A stretch of 64,000 nucleotides of DNA, from contig CAURZK010000003.1 in the NCBI GenBank assembly GCA_963529855.1, positions 309,760 to 373,759 on the forward strand, given 5' to 3'. A model generated the notes under the pieces. The model was not told the DNA's origin, searched no databases, and saw nothing but the letters and a program-made list of their open reading frames with translations. The stretch's first letter is position 1; every line of letters starts with the position of its first letter. Shown here in pieces: positions 25,740 through 34,186 of this stretch. A program made the translations under genes and the position numbers. The stretch comes from 34-65-8 sp963529855. Its GTDB lineage: Bacteria; Pseudomonadota; Alphaproteobacteria; Sphingomonadales; Sphingomonadaceae.

Positions 25740-26279
25740 TTAGCCGTTCGGATCGACCGGGGTCGAAATGAAGCCGACGGTCGGATAACCAGCCGCCTGC
25801 ACGTTGTAGATCGTGCCTGCCACACAGCGCCACGGGGCGTCGACGTCGCCACGGATGTGGACCTGCGGGATCAGCTCGGGTTCGGCCATGATCGCCTCGG
25901 GGCCGCCGGCGCGCTGAACGATCTGGTCCAGGCGGTTGAACGCCTGGTCGTAAAGCTCTTCGGACGTCACCGGGGTGGTATTGTTGATGTAGACGCGGCA
26001 CTCGCCTTCGCGGGTTGCGCCGGTGTAGCCGGTCCGCTCGGTGCTGCCGGTGCGACCCTGCTCGTCGGTGGTGGTGACGGTGATCAGCAGGTTTTCGACC
26101 TTGTTGTCCGATTCGGTCGAAACCATGACCGGGACTTCGAGGTTTTCGATCTGCTGGATCGCGACCGGGATCGCGATGAGGAAGATGATCAGGAGAACCA
26201 GCATCACGTCCACGAGGGGCGTGGTGTTGATGTCCGACATCGGCGTCTCTGCGCCGCCGCCTCCTGTCGAAATTGCCAT
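25740..26279 (-). CDS. exbD: ExbD/TolR-family proton-channel subunit (copy 2, proximal, enlarged)
   Basis: 179 residues. The N-terminal part is typical ('MSDINTTPLVDVMLVLLIIFLIAIPVA', shown here only as PLVDVMLVLL with its aspartate), but the periplasmic domain is about 35 residues longer than that of its neighbour. An extra loop around residues 65-100 is rich in T, G, E and R, and there are two cysteines (in 'GECRVYI' and 'WRCVAG'). The C-terminus reads 'AGYPTVGFISTP'. The two ExbD proteins are therefore not recent duplicates and may form a mixed dimer or serve different partners. Confidence 0.9.
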   Translation of the reverse strand: MAISTGGGGAETPMSDINTTPLVDVMLVLLIIFLIAIPVAIQQIENLEVPVMVSTESDNKVENLLITVTTTDEQGRTGSTERTGYTGATREGECRVYINNTTPVTSEELYDQAFNRLDQIVQRAGGPEAIMAEPELIPQVHIRGDVDAPWRCVAGTIYNVQAAGYPTVGFISTPVDPNG

Positions 26280-26354
26280 TGGCTTATCCTATCCTGAGAC
26301 TTGCAATCGGGTGGCGGGGGCGGCCGGTATCTTGGCCGCCCCGCATGTCCGGTG

Positions 26355-27143
26355 TCAGGCCTTGGGGGGAACGGTCGCGGCCGGACGAGCGGCCGGAGCA
26401 GCGGCCTTGCCAGCCTGCTGCGTCGAGGTCGCCGTCATGATCGCGGGCTTGACCGCGCCCTTCGAGTTGATGTTCGCGAGAATGTCGGTCGAGAAGCCCG
26501 ACAGCAGTTCCGCGATACGCTTGTTGCGGGCCTGGAGCCAGTTGTAGGCAAGCACCGCAGGCACGGCGACGAGCAGACCGATCGCGGTCATGATCAGCGC
26601 TTCACCAACCGGGCCGGCGACCTTGTCGATCGATGCCGAACCTTCGATGCCGATGTTGATCAGTGCGCGGTAGATACCGATAACCGTACCGAGCAGACCG
26701 ACGAACGGTGCGGTCGCGCCCACGGTGGCGAGGAACGGCAGGCCGCCGGCGAGCTTCGAATTGATCGAGGCTTCCGAGCGGGCCAGCGAACCGTGCAGCC
26801 AGTCATGCGCTTCGAGGCTGTCGGTCATCTTGCCGTGCTGTTCCTCGGCAGCGAGACCGTCGTCGACGAGCTGGCGCCAGGCGCTGTTCTTGTCGAGCTT
26901 GTTGCGACCGTCGTTGAGCGTGCCGGCGCGCCAGAAATCGCCGCGGACCTTCTTGTACTGGTTGAAGATCTTCTGCTGTTCAAGCCACTTGGTAATCAGG
27001 ATGTAGAAAGACCCGACCGACATGATGACCAGGATGCCGAAAATCGACCAGGCGATGAGACCGCCCTGGTTCATGGCTTCCATGAAACCGAACTGGTTCT
27101 TGGGAGCTTCGCCTCCTGCGGCTGCGAGAATTTCAGTAATCAT
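26355..27143 (-). CDS. exbB: ExbB/TolQ-family proton-channel protein
   Basis: 262 residues. It has an N-terminal helix ('LIAWSIFGILVIMSVGSFYIL'-type region), a long cytoplasmic loop, and two C-terminal helices containing the MotA/TolQ/ExbB signature ('LPFLATVGATAPFVGLLGTV', 'IGEALIMTAIGLLVAVPAVLAYN'-like). The tail is rich in alanine and proline, ending VPPKA. It forms the pentameric stator around ExbD in the inner membrane. It lies 77 bp downstream of tonB, with a strong hairpin between them. Confidence 0.93.
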   Translation of the reverse strand: MITEILAAAGGEAPKNQFGFMEAMNQGGLIAWSIFGILVIMSVGSFYILITKWLEQQKIFNQYKKVRGDFWRAGTLNDGRNKLDKNSAWRQLVDDGLAAEEQHGKMTDSLEAHDWLHGSLARSEASINSKLAGGLPFLATVGATAPFVGLLGTVIGIYRALINIGIEGSASIDKVAGPVGEALIMTAIGLLVAVPAVLAYNWLQARNKRIAELLSGFSTDILANINSKGAVKPAIMTATSTQQAGKAAAPAARPAATVPPKA

Positions 27144-27183
27144 TGCGAGTGTCCTCTCAGAGATAGGCTAAATACGGTGTCAG

Positions 27184-27214
27184 GCCCCGCCGCACGATGC
27201 CGTGGCGGCGGGGC
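27184..27214 (-). repeat. Strong hairpin between tonB and exbB
   Basis: GCCCCGCCGC (27184-27193) pairs perfectly with GCGGCGGGGC (27205-27214) across an 11-nt loop, seven bases past the tonB stop. No T run follows in the leftward direction, so partial attenuation or mRNA stabilisation between tonB and exbB is more likely than full termination. Confidence 0.55.
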
Positions 27215-27220
27215 GAAAAA

Positions 27221-27898
27221 TCAATCGGGAATCTGCCAGCGGACCGCGTTCGAATAGGTGCCGGTGGTAGGTTCGCCTTCGCCGTCGGTGGCTGCGTTGA
27301 AGCGGGCGCGACGCTGGATCAGGCTGCAGGTCGCATCCTTGAGTTCCTGCGGCGCGGAACCGCCGGTTACCGAACAACCCGAAACGCGGCCATCGGGGCC
27401 AACGGTTACCGAGAACGACACCGTGCCGGCGTATTCGCGGTTGATCCAGTTGGTGCGATAGTCGGCGTCGGTGATCCAGCTGCCCGGATTGCCACGCGGA
27501 GATGCAGACTTGGGCTGAACCCGCGGCGGTGGCGGTGGCGGCGGCGGCCCGACGGGAGCGGCAGCCGGCGGCGGTACGCGCAGCACCGGCGGAGCGGGCG
27601 GCGGAATCGTCGGCTGGGTCCGGATCGGGGGCGGGGCCGGCGCGATATTGATCGGCGGCGGCGGCGCGACCGGCGGCGGCGGAACGGTTTCCGGCACCTG
27701 CTCAGGCGGCGGCGGTGGTTCCTCTTCCGGCGGCGGCGGTTCCTCGATGTCAACCGTAGTAACGCGTTCGACCACCTTGTTGACCACGTCGTAAGCGAGG
27801 CCGGTAATCAGCGCGTACCCGAGTGCCACATGGACCAGCGCCACAATGATGATCGCGACAACGCGATTGCCGCTCATCTGTTGGTCAGCATAAGCCAT
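27221..27898 (-). CDS. tonB: TonB-family energy transducer
   Basis: 225 residues. The N-terminal inner-membrane helix is 'VVAIIIVALVHVALGYALI' with the His expected in TonB helices. A long proline-rich spacer (about residues 50-130, many PPPP blocks) spans the periplasm. The C-terminal TonB domain (about 135-225) contains 'EYAGTVSFSVTVGPDGRVSG' and ends 'NAVRWQIPD'. It couples the ExbB-ExbD motor to TonB-dependent outer-membrane receptors. First gene of the operon. A perfect palindrome lies 26 bp before its start. Confidence 0.92.
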   Translation of the reverse strand: MAYADQQMSGNRVVAIIIVALVHVALGYALITGLAYDVVNKVVERVTTVDIEEPPPPEEEPPPPPEQVPETVPPPPVAPPPPINIAPAPPPIRTQPTIPPPAPPVLRVPPPAAAPVGPPPPPPPPRVQPKSASPRGNPGSWITDADYRTNWINREYAGTVSFSVTVGPDGRVSGCSVTGGSAPQELKDATCSLIQRRARFNAATDGEGEPTTGTYSNAVRWQIPD

Positions 27899-28238
27899 TC
27901 AGTTGCATCACTCCATTGCACAGGCCGGAACGGATTCCGGCAAATTCCCCTTGTGGCAAGGCCAATCGACCTTTCCAGAAAGAATCCTAGACTGTCCACC
28001 CTGTCGGGTCGCCGGAATTTCGCCGACCCTGGTTGCCGGGCCAGGGGCCGATTATTGCCCGGCTCCGGACCCGCCCGGAAAGATTATTATGTAGTATCCT
28101 AGGCGATCCGGTCCTTACCTGCGATGAAACCCCTTCGCAAACGCTTTATCGGTTAAGCCGGGATTCACGCCGTACCGCAACAATTTGCGTATTCGGGAAT
28201 GCCGGCTTTGCGGCGGCGGGAAGGTCGATTACGAGACA
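27899..28238. promoter_or_regulatory. Divergent control region between tonB and the secreted protein at 28239
   Basis: 340 bp with no gene. It must hold the tonB operon promoter (leftward) and a promoter for the gene at 28239. The only clear structure is the palindrome at 27924-27941. No obvious Fur box is recognisable, although iron control of tonB operons is common. Confidence 0.6.
27924..27941. repeat. 18-bp palindrome upstream of tonB
   Basis: GCCGGAA (27924-27930), a 4-nt centre CGGA, then TTCCGGC (27935-27941), a perfect 7-bp inverted repeat ending 26 bp before the tonB ATG. It could be a repressor site or an RNA hairpin in the leader. Confidence 0.5.
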
Positions 28239-29108
28239 ATGATGGTTATCAAGAACGCTCGCTCCACTTTCCTTTTTGCGCTCATTGCCGCCGGGGTTGC
28301 TGCGCCCCTGCCAGCGATGGCGCAGGCACCTGCCACGATCGCGCAGGCCCCCTCCGGCCCGACTTATGCCGACCTTGTCGACCTGGCCGATCCTGCGGCG
28401 GCGGTGATCCATGCCCGTATCCGCAAGCAGGCGACTGTCGAGCCCGAGCGAGCGCCCGGTCTCGCCCCCGGCCATGTCCGTCTTTATATCGAGGCAGACA
28501 CCGTTGCCCTGTTGACTGGGGCGGCGCCGATCGGGGGGAAGCTGCGCTATCTCGTCGACTTGCCGACAGACGCACGCGGCCGGGCCCCCAAACTGCGTAA
28601 GCGCGAAGTGCTGTTGTTCACCCGCGCCGCCAACAGCCGCCCGGGCGAGATTGCGCTGGTCGCGCCCCATGCCCAGCTCGATTGGAGTGTGGAGCTCGAA
28701 ACGCGCCTGCGCCCGATCCTTGCCGAACTGGCGGAACCTGACGCGCCGCCTGCGGTCACCACGGTGCGCGAGGCACTGTCGGTTGCGGGCAATCTCGCGG
28801 GCGAATCGGAAACCCAGTTCTTCATCGGCACCCGCGCCGACGGGCCAGTGTCGATTACAGTCGTCCGGCGCCCGAACATGACCCCTGTATGGGGCGTGTC
28901 GTGGAGCGAGATCGTCGACCAGTCGGCCCGCCCGCCGGCGCGCGACACACTGGCGTGGTATCGCCTCGCCTGCTTCCTGCCGGACGAGTTGCCGCGCGAG
29001 GCGAGCCTGTCGAGCGATCCTGCTGCCCGGGCCCGGTCCGTGGACGATTACCGTTTCGTCAAGGAACAGCTCGGCCCCTGCCCGCGCAATCGCGCCCTGG
29101 GGGCGTAG
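28239..29108 (+). CDS. Exported protein of unknown function
   Basis: 289 residues from the ATG at 28239 (a second ATG follows immediately). The signal peptide is 'STFLFALIAAGVAAPLPAMAQA', trimmed here to its hydrophobic core FLFALIAAGVAAPLPAMA, with cleavage likely after MAQ or AMA. The mature part has no domain I can name. It contains regular motifs such as 'HVRLYIEADTVALLTG' and 'GEIALVAPHAQLDW', and cysteines only near the C-terminus. Divergent from tonB. Probably periplasmic. Confidence 0.65.
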   Translation: MMVIKNARSTFLFALIAAGVAAPLPAMAQAPATIAQAPSGPTYADLVDLADPAAAVIHARIRKQATVEPERAPGLAPGHVRLYIEADTVALLTGAAPIGGKLRYLVDLPTDARGRAPKLRKREVLLFTRAANSRPGEIALVAPHAQLDWSVELETRLRPILAELAEPDAPPAVTTVREALSVAGNLAGESETQFFIGTRADGPVSITVVRRPNMTPVWGVSWSEIVDQSARPPARDTLAWYRLACFLPDELPREASLSSDPAARARSVDDYRFVKEQLGPCPRNRALGA

Positions 29109-29230
29109 CGCTGAAACGGCGACTAGAAGCGCGCCAAGACAATCTGGTTCCCCCGGTCTGTGCGGGCGGGTTAAGGGCGGGGCGATGAAACGCCCGTCTC
29201 CCGCCCGCCACCCGCACGTTCTTCGCACAG

Positions 29231-30535
29231 ATGGCTGAACCGCTCCGCATTGCGCTGGCCGGTCTCGGCACCGTGGGGGCCGGGGTCATCCGGCTGCTGG
29301 ATACCAATGCAGCGCTCGTCACCGCGCGGGCGGGTCGCCCGATCGAGATTGTCGCGGTCAGCGCACGCAGCCGTGGGCGCGACCGCGGCGTCGATATCGC
29401 CCGGTTTGAATGGTCCGACGACATGACTGCGCTGGCAGAGCGTAGCGACATCGATGTGGTGGTCGAGCTGGTCGGCGGCGCCGATGGCCCCGCGCTGGCA
29501 CTGGCGCGCCGGACAATCGCGGCGTGCAAGGGGCTGGTCACTGCGAACAAGGCGATGATCGCACATCACGGCCTTGAGCTTGCCGAAGCGGCGGAGGCGG
29601 CTGCCGCGGCGCTGAAGTTCGAGGCAGCGGTCGCGGGCGGGATCCCGGTGGTTAAGGGTCTGCGCGAAGGCACGGCTGCCAACGCGATCGAGCGGATCTA
29701 TGGGGTGCTTAACGGCACTTCGAACTACATCCTCTCGACCATGGAAGCAACCGGCGCGGACTTCGGCCAGACCTTGGCCGAAGCGCAGCGGCTCGGTTAT
29801 GCGGAAGCCGATCCGACTTTCGATGTGGAAGGTATCGACGCCGCTCACAAGCTTGCGATCCTCGCCGCCATCGCATTCGGTGCGCGCATGGATTTCGGGG
29901 CCGTGGAGTGCGAAGGCATCGCCCGCGTTCGGGCCGCTGACATCGCCCAGGCTGACCGCCTCGGCTATGTCGTTCGGCTGGTCGGTATGGCGGACTGCGA
30001 AGGGCGCAATGGCGCGCTGCACCTGCTGCAGCGAGTCAAGCCATGCCTTGTGCCAAAGGGTCATCCGCTCGCCCATGTGACCGGCGCCACGAATGCCGTC
30101 GTGGCGGAAGGGAATTTTTCCGGCCGCCTGCTGTTTCAGGGCGCGGGGGCAGGGGACGGACCAACTGCGAGCGCAGTCGTCGCCGACCTCATCGACATTG
30201 CCCGGGGCGAGGCGGGGGCGCCGTTTTCGGTCCCGGTCGCGGAACTCGTCCCGATGGCCCCGGCGGCCGGGGGCGACCGGACGGGGCGCACGTACCTGCG
30301 TTTCACCGTCAAGGACCGGCCCGGTGTGCTGGCCGAAATGACCGCCGCGATGCGCGACGGAGGCGTTTCGATCGAAAGCCTCATTCAGGAAGGCCGGGTG
30401 GCGGAAGGGGGCGAGGTGCTGGTCGCCATGGTCGCGCACGAAGGCCCGGAAAAGAACGTCGCCCACGCACTGGACCTGTTGCGCGGCTCGGACAGCCTGA
30501 CCGCGCCGCCATTGACGATGCAGATACTGGCGTGA
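29231..30535 (+). CDS. hom: Homoserine dehydrogenase
   Basis: 434 residues: Rossmann motif 'ALAGLGTVGAGVIRLL' at the start, 'KGLVTANKAMIA', the family signature 'GVLNGTSNYILSTMEATGAD' and 'EADPTFDVEGIDAAHKLAILA' (each quoted in part), plus a C-terminal ACT domain (about 350-430, 'FTVKDRPGVLAEMTAAM'). It reduces aspartate semialdehyde to homoserine, the branch point to threonine and methionine. The ACT domain usually carries threonine feedback control. Cytoplasmic. Confidence 0.95.
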   Translation: MAEPLRIALAGLGTVGAGVIRLLDTNAALVTARAGRPIEIVAVSARSRGRDRGVDIARFEWSDDMTALAERSDIDVVVELVGGADGPALALARRTIAACKGLVTANKAMIAHHGLELAEAAEAAAAALKFEAAVAGGIPVVKGLREGTAANAIERIYGVLNGTSNYILSTMEATGADFGQTLAEAQRLGYAEADPTFDVEGIDAAHKLAILAAIAFGARMDFGAVECEGIARVRAADIAQADRLGYVVRLVGMADCEGRNGALHLLQRVKPCLVPKGHPLAHVTGATNAVVAEGNFSGRLLFQGAGAGDGPTASAVVADLIDIARGEAGAPFSVPVAELVPMAPAAGGDRTGRTYLRFTVKDRPGVLAEMTAAMRDGGVSIESLIQEGRVAEGGEVLVAMVAHEGPEKNVAHALDLLRGSDSLTAPPLTMQILA

Positions 30536-30540
30536 CCTGA

Positions 30541-31056
30541 TCAGTCGGGTGCCGCCGGATCGGGTGTGGCGTCCGGTTGTGCAGGGTCTCCTTCGTCATT
30601 GCCAATGGGCGGCAGGCCGCGTGCGATCCGGTCGGCGTCCGAACCCGGGGGTGCCTCGGGCAGCGCGGCGAAATCGACCACGATCGGCGGGGGCGGCGGG
30701 CATTTCTGCAGGCCCGGAATGCACAGGCCGCCAACCGTCGCCGGGCCGCGGAAGATACCTGGCCCGGCGACATCCGGCGGGCGAAGGTCGTTCTTGTACA
30801 TCGTTTCGCGGGCGTAGTCGTCCTGTGCATCGCGGTCCGACCGGATGCGGAACTGTTCCTGATCCGGGTCGACCCCGCAGACCACGATTTCGCCGCCCGT
30901 CTGGGGGCCGCAGCGGGGGCGCGGCCGGGCCGGGCCATAGGCTTCCTCAGCTGCCTCGATCACCTGTTCGGCCGTGATCCTTGGTTCATCCTGCGCAGCG
31001 AGCGGGCCGGCGGCGACAATCAGGAGCGGGGCAATCAACCCGACCATCCTCGACAT
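30541..31056 (-). CDS. Small exported protein with Cys pair, unknown function
   Basis: 171 residues from the ATG at 31056, which is preceded by AGGGAG at a good distance. The signal peptide 'VGLIAPLLIVAAGPLAAQDE' predicts export. The mature region has 'CGPQTGGEIVVCGVD', a Cys-x9-Cys with the GEIVVCG motif frequent in small sphingomonad envelope proteins, then 'CIPGLQKCPPPPP' and an acidic proline-rich tail. It ends six bases from the homoserine dehydrogenase stop, convergent. Confidence 0.65.
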   Translation of the reverse strand: MSRMVGLIAPLLIVAAGPLAAQDEPRITAEQVIEAAEEAYGPARPRPRCGPQTGGEIVVCGVDPDQEQFRIRSDRDAQDDYARETMYKNDLRPPDVAGPGIFRGPATVGGLCIPGLQKCPPPPPIVVDFAALPEAPPGSDADRIARGLPPIGNDEGDPAQPDATPDPAAPD

Positions 31057-31111
31057 TCGCCCGCTCCCTGTTAAAGCGCCGCCCAAGCTGACCAGAAGGG
31101 CTGAATCCGAT

Positions 31112-32092
31112 ATGAACAAGCCGAGCAAATCCAACGTTCTCGACCGCGTGCTGGTGCTCGAAATGGTCCGCGTCACCGAAGCGGCGGCGATCGCCGCGTC
31201 CCGGCTGATCGGCCGCGGTGACGAGAAGGCCGCCGACGCTGCCGCCGTGGAAGCAATGCGCACCGCGTTCGATACGCTCTACATGGACGGAACCGTCGTG
31301 ATTGGCGAGGGCGAGCGGGACGAGGCGCCCATGCTCTATATCGGTGAGAAGGTGGGCGGCGCTCCCGGCCGCGGACCGAAGATCGACATCGCGCTCGATC
31401 CGCTGGAAGGCACCACGATCACCGCCAAGGCCGGTCCCAACGCGCTGGCAGTACTGGCGGCGGCGGAAGAAGGTTGCCTGCTCAACGCGCCCGACACCTA
31501 TATGGACAAGCTGGCGGTCGGCCCCGGTTACCCCGAAGGCGTCATCAGCCTGGAAAAATCCGTCAGCGAGAATGTCCACGCGGTCGCCGCGGCCAAGGGT
31601 GTCCAGCCCAAGGACGTGATCGTGTGCGTGCTCGACCGGCCCCGTCATGCCGACCTGATCGCCGAACTGCGCGCACTGGGCTGCGGCGTCGTCCTGATCG
31701 GCGATGGCGACGTGGCGGGGGTAATCGCTACCACCAACCCCGACACCACCATCGACATGTATATGGGTCAGGGCGGCGCGCCGGAAGGCGTGCTCGCCGC
31801 GGCGGCCCTGCGCTGCGTCGGGGGCCAGTTCAATGGACGGCTGGTGTTTCGCAACGAAGACGAAAAGGCGCGGGCGCGTCGCTGCGGGATCGAGGATTTC
31901 GACCGCATCTACAAGCTGGAAGACCTCGCGCGCGGCGACTGCATCTTCGCGGCGACGGGGGTTACCTCGGGCTCGCTGCTCGACGGGGTAAAGCGCCTGC
32001 GCGGCGGCGTGATGACGACCGAAAGCGTGGTCATGCGCGCCAGCAGCGGCACGGTCCGCTGGATCAAGGGCGAGCACCGTACTGACGAGTGA
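31112..32092 (+). CDS. glpX: Class II fructose-1,6-bisphosphatase
   Basis: 326 residues, typical GlpX length. It has 'LDRVLVLEMVRVTEAAAIAA' at the N-terminus, 'VIGEGERDEAPMLYIGE', the metal-binding 'DIALDPLEGTTITA', and 'TGVTSGSLLDGV' near the C-terminus. It hydrolyses fructose-1,6-bisphosphate in gluconeogenesis. The start at 31112 gives the canonical N-terminus. Divergent from the small exported protein, with 55 bp between starts. Confidence 0.94.
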   Translation: MNKPSKSNVLDRVLVLEMVRVTEAAAIAASRLIGRGDEKAADAAAVEAMRTAFDTLYMDGTVVIGEGERDEAPMLYIGEKVGGAPGRGPKIDIALDPLEGTTITAKAGPNALAVLAAAEEGCLLNAPDTYMDKLAVGPGYPEGVISLEKSVSENVHAVAAAKGVQPKDVIVCVLDRPRHADLIAELRALGCGVVLIGDGDVAGVIATTNPDTTIDMYMGQGGAPEGVLAAAALRCVGGQFNGRLVFRNEDEKARARRCGIEDFDRIYKLEDLARGDCIFAATGVTSGSLLDGVKRLRGGVMTTESVVMRASSGTVRWIKGEHRTDE

Positions 32093-32176
32093 CCGGGCAA
32101 AAGGCACGCCCGCCGGTTGCAATCGCGTGACAGCCGCCTAGAGGCGGTGGCGCATCCAGCCACGGGGATTCGCGCG

Positions 32177-33112
32177 ATGAAGATCATGTCCGGCAACTCG
32201 AACCTGCCGCTTGCGCGAGAGGTCGCGGCTTATCTCGAGATGCCGTTGACGGATGCCAGCGTGCGCCGCTTCGCTGACGAGGAAGTATTCGTCGAAATCC
32301 ACGAGAACGTGCGCGGTGAAGACGTGTTCGTGATCCAGCCGACCAGCTTCCCGGCCAACGACAACCTGATGGAACTGCTGATCTGCATCGATGCGCTCAA
32401 GCGCGCGTCGGCCAAGCGGATCACTGCAGTGGTGCCATATTTCGGCTATGCCCGGCAGGACCGCAAGCCGGGCCCGCGCACGCCGATATCTGCCAAGCTG
32501 GTTGCCAATCTGGTCACCCAGGCGGGCGCTGACCGCGTGCTCGCGGTCGACCTGCACGCGGGGCAGATCCAGGGCTTCTTCGATATCCCGACCGACAACC
32601 TCTACGCTGCACCCGTGATGGCAGCGGACATCCAGGCCCGTTACGGCGACCGCGACCTGATGGTCGTGTCGCCCGACGTTGGCGGCGTGGTCCGCGCCCG
32701 GGCGCTGGCCAAGCGGCTCGACAATGCGCCGCTCGCGATCGTCGACAAGCGCCGCGACCGGCCGGGCGAGAGCGAGGTCATGAACATTATCGGCGAGGTA
32801 AAGGGCCGTCACTGCATCCTGATCGACGACATCGTCGATTCGGGCGGCACGCTGTGCAACGCCGCCGCGGCGCTGCTCGACGCGGGCGCCAGCTCGGTCG
32901 CCGCCTATATCACGCACGGTGTGTTGTCCGGCGGAGCGGTGGCGCGGGTCGATGGATCCCGGCTGACCGAACTGGTGATCACCGACACTATCCGACCAAC
33001 GGATGCGGCGCTCGATTCGGACAAGATCCGTATTCTCACCGTCGCCCCGCTGATTGGCGAAGCGGTGCGCCGGATCGCCGATGAAAGCTCGGTCTCCAGC
33101 CTGTTCGACTAG
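32177..33112 (+). CDS. prs: Ribose-phosphate pyrophosphokinase
   Basis: 311 residues. It has 'GNSNLPLAREVAAYL' at the start, the flexible loop 'GYARQDRKPGPRTPISAKL', the signature 'VDLHAGQIQGFFDIPTDNLY' and the PRPP loop 'LIDDIVDSGGTLCNAA'. It makes phosphoribosyl pyrophosphate from ribose-5-phosphate and ATP for nucleotide, histidine, tryptophan and NAD synthesis. The ATG at 32177 is chosen from the family N-terminus; another ATG lies nine bases later. Confidence 0.95.
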   Translation: MKIMSGNSNLPLAREVAAYLEMPLTDASVRRFADEEVFVEIHENVRGEDVFVIQPTSFPANDNLMELLICIDALKRASAKRITAVVPYFGYARQDRKPGPRTPISAKLVANLVTQAGADRVLAVDLHAGQIQGFFDIPTDNLYAAPVMAADIQARYGDRDLMVVSPDVGGVVRARALAKRLDNAPLAIVDKRRDRPGESEVMNIIGEVKGRHCILIDDIVDSGGTLCNAAAALLDAGASSVAAYITHGVLSGGAVARVDGSRLTELVITDTIRPTDAALDSDKIRILTVAPLIGEAVRRIADESSVSSLFD

Positions 33113-33140
33113 GATGGCAGCCGGCTTTGCCGGGCGGTGA

Positions 33141-34094
33141 TTACCTGCCGGCGCGCCAGGGGTAACGTTCGCCCGGCCGAATGCGGTTCAGTTCCTCCAG
33201 CCGCCGCGCCTGCCGGATTTCGAGCGTATTGGTCATCAAGGGCTGTGGCGTCTGGATGAACTGCAGCGGCGTCATGCCGAAAAACGTGACGAAGTCGCGC
33301 GTCAGGTGCGACTGGTCGTAATAGCGCAGCGCGACTTCGGCCGCCTCCCGCGCGTCGGCCACGCCGTGCAGTGTCGCCGCCATGTCGAGTGCGCGGGCCC
33401 GGCGCAGGACCTTCTTCGGCGACATGCCGAAGTCGCGCCGCACGATCCGCTCCAGCGTGCGGCGCGTGCAGCCGAGTTCGGCTGCGATGTCGGCGATCTG
33501 GCGGTTGGGGTTTTCGAACGCGGCCCGGTCGAACGCAGTGGCTATTTCGTCGGGACGGGGCGGCTCGCGGGTCAGGATGGCGCGCTCCATCGTCCGTTCG
33601 AGGATATCGAGCCAGTCATTCGGATCGTCCACGCCATCAAAACGCGACAATAGTCGTTCGCTGTTGCCGCCCATCTGATCGTACGGAATGACGCGGTCGA
33701 GAATATCCTCGATCGCGATTGCCCGCAGCGCGTGGCAGGCACCCGGCCGAAAGCCGATGCCCACCGTGGCGAAGCTGCCATGGATCATCACCGGCATGCG
33801 GCGCGACTGCGGCCCGAAAAAGGTCACGCCGCGGCCGTGCCGCTGCGGCCCGTCGCGCGTTTCCACGTGCGTGTCGGCTTCCAGGAATACGCGCAGGCTC
33901 GCGGTGTCGGCAACCAGCCCGCAGGATATCGCATGATCGTCGGGCGCTTTGATCCATGCGACGTGCAGCCGCGCGACCCATGGGGAAAGCGCCGGCCCCG
34001 CGGCGCGATTGATCGTGGCTGGCCTGTCGCCAGGCCCCGGTGCTCTCGCGTCCGCGACACTGCTCGACGCGGACTGCCCCTCTATACCGTCCAT
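33141..34094 (-). CDS. AraC-family transcriptional regulator (tandem copy A)
   Basis: 317 residues. A ligand/dimer domain of about 200 residues precedes the double helix-turn-helix: 'IADIAAELGCTRRTLERIVRRDFGMSPKKVL' (first) and 'ALRYYDQSHLTRDFVTFFGMTPLQF' (second), quoted in part. After the DNA-binding domain is a conserved tail 'LEIRQARRLEELNRIRPGERY' (end trimmed) shared almost word for word with the next gene. Regulated targets are unknown. It ends 28 bp from the prs stop, convergent. Confidence 0.88.
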   Translation of the reverse strand: MDGIEGQSASSSVADARAPGPGDRPATINRAAGPALSPWVARLHVAWIKAPDDHAISCGLVADTASLRVFLEADTHVETRDGPQRHGRGVTFFGPQSRRMPVMIHGSFATVGIGFRPGACHALRAIAIEDILDRVIPYDQMGGNSERLLSRFDGVDDPNDWLDILERTMERAILTREPPRPDEIATAFDRAAFENPNRQIADIAAELGCTRRTLERIVRRDFGMSPKKVLRRARALDMAATLHGVADAREAAEVALRYYDQSHLTRDFVTFFGMTPLQFIQTPQPLMTNTLEIRQARRLEELNRIRPGERYPWRAGR

Positions 34095-34186
34095 CTCAGA
34101 CGACCCCTGTCAGTCGCGACCCGAAAGTCACGATGCCATGTGGCCCCCCGCGCGATCCGTGATAGCGGTCACACCACCCGATATGG

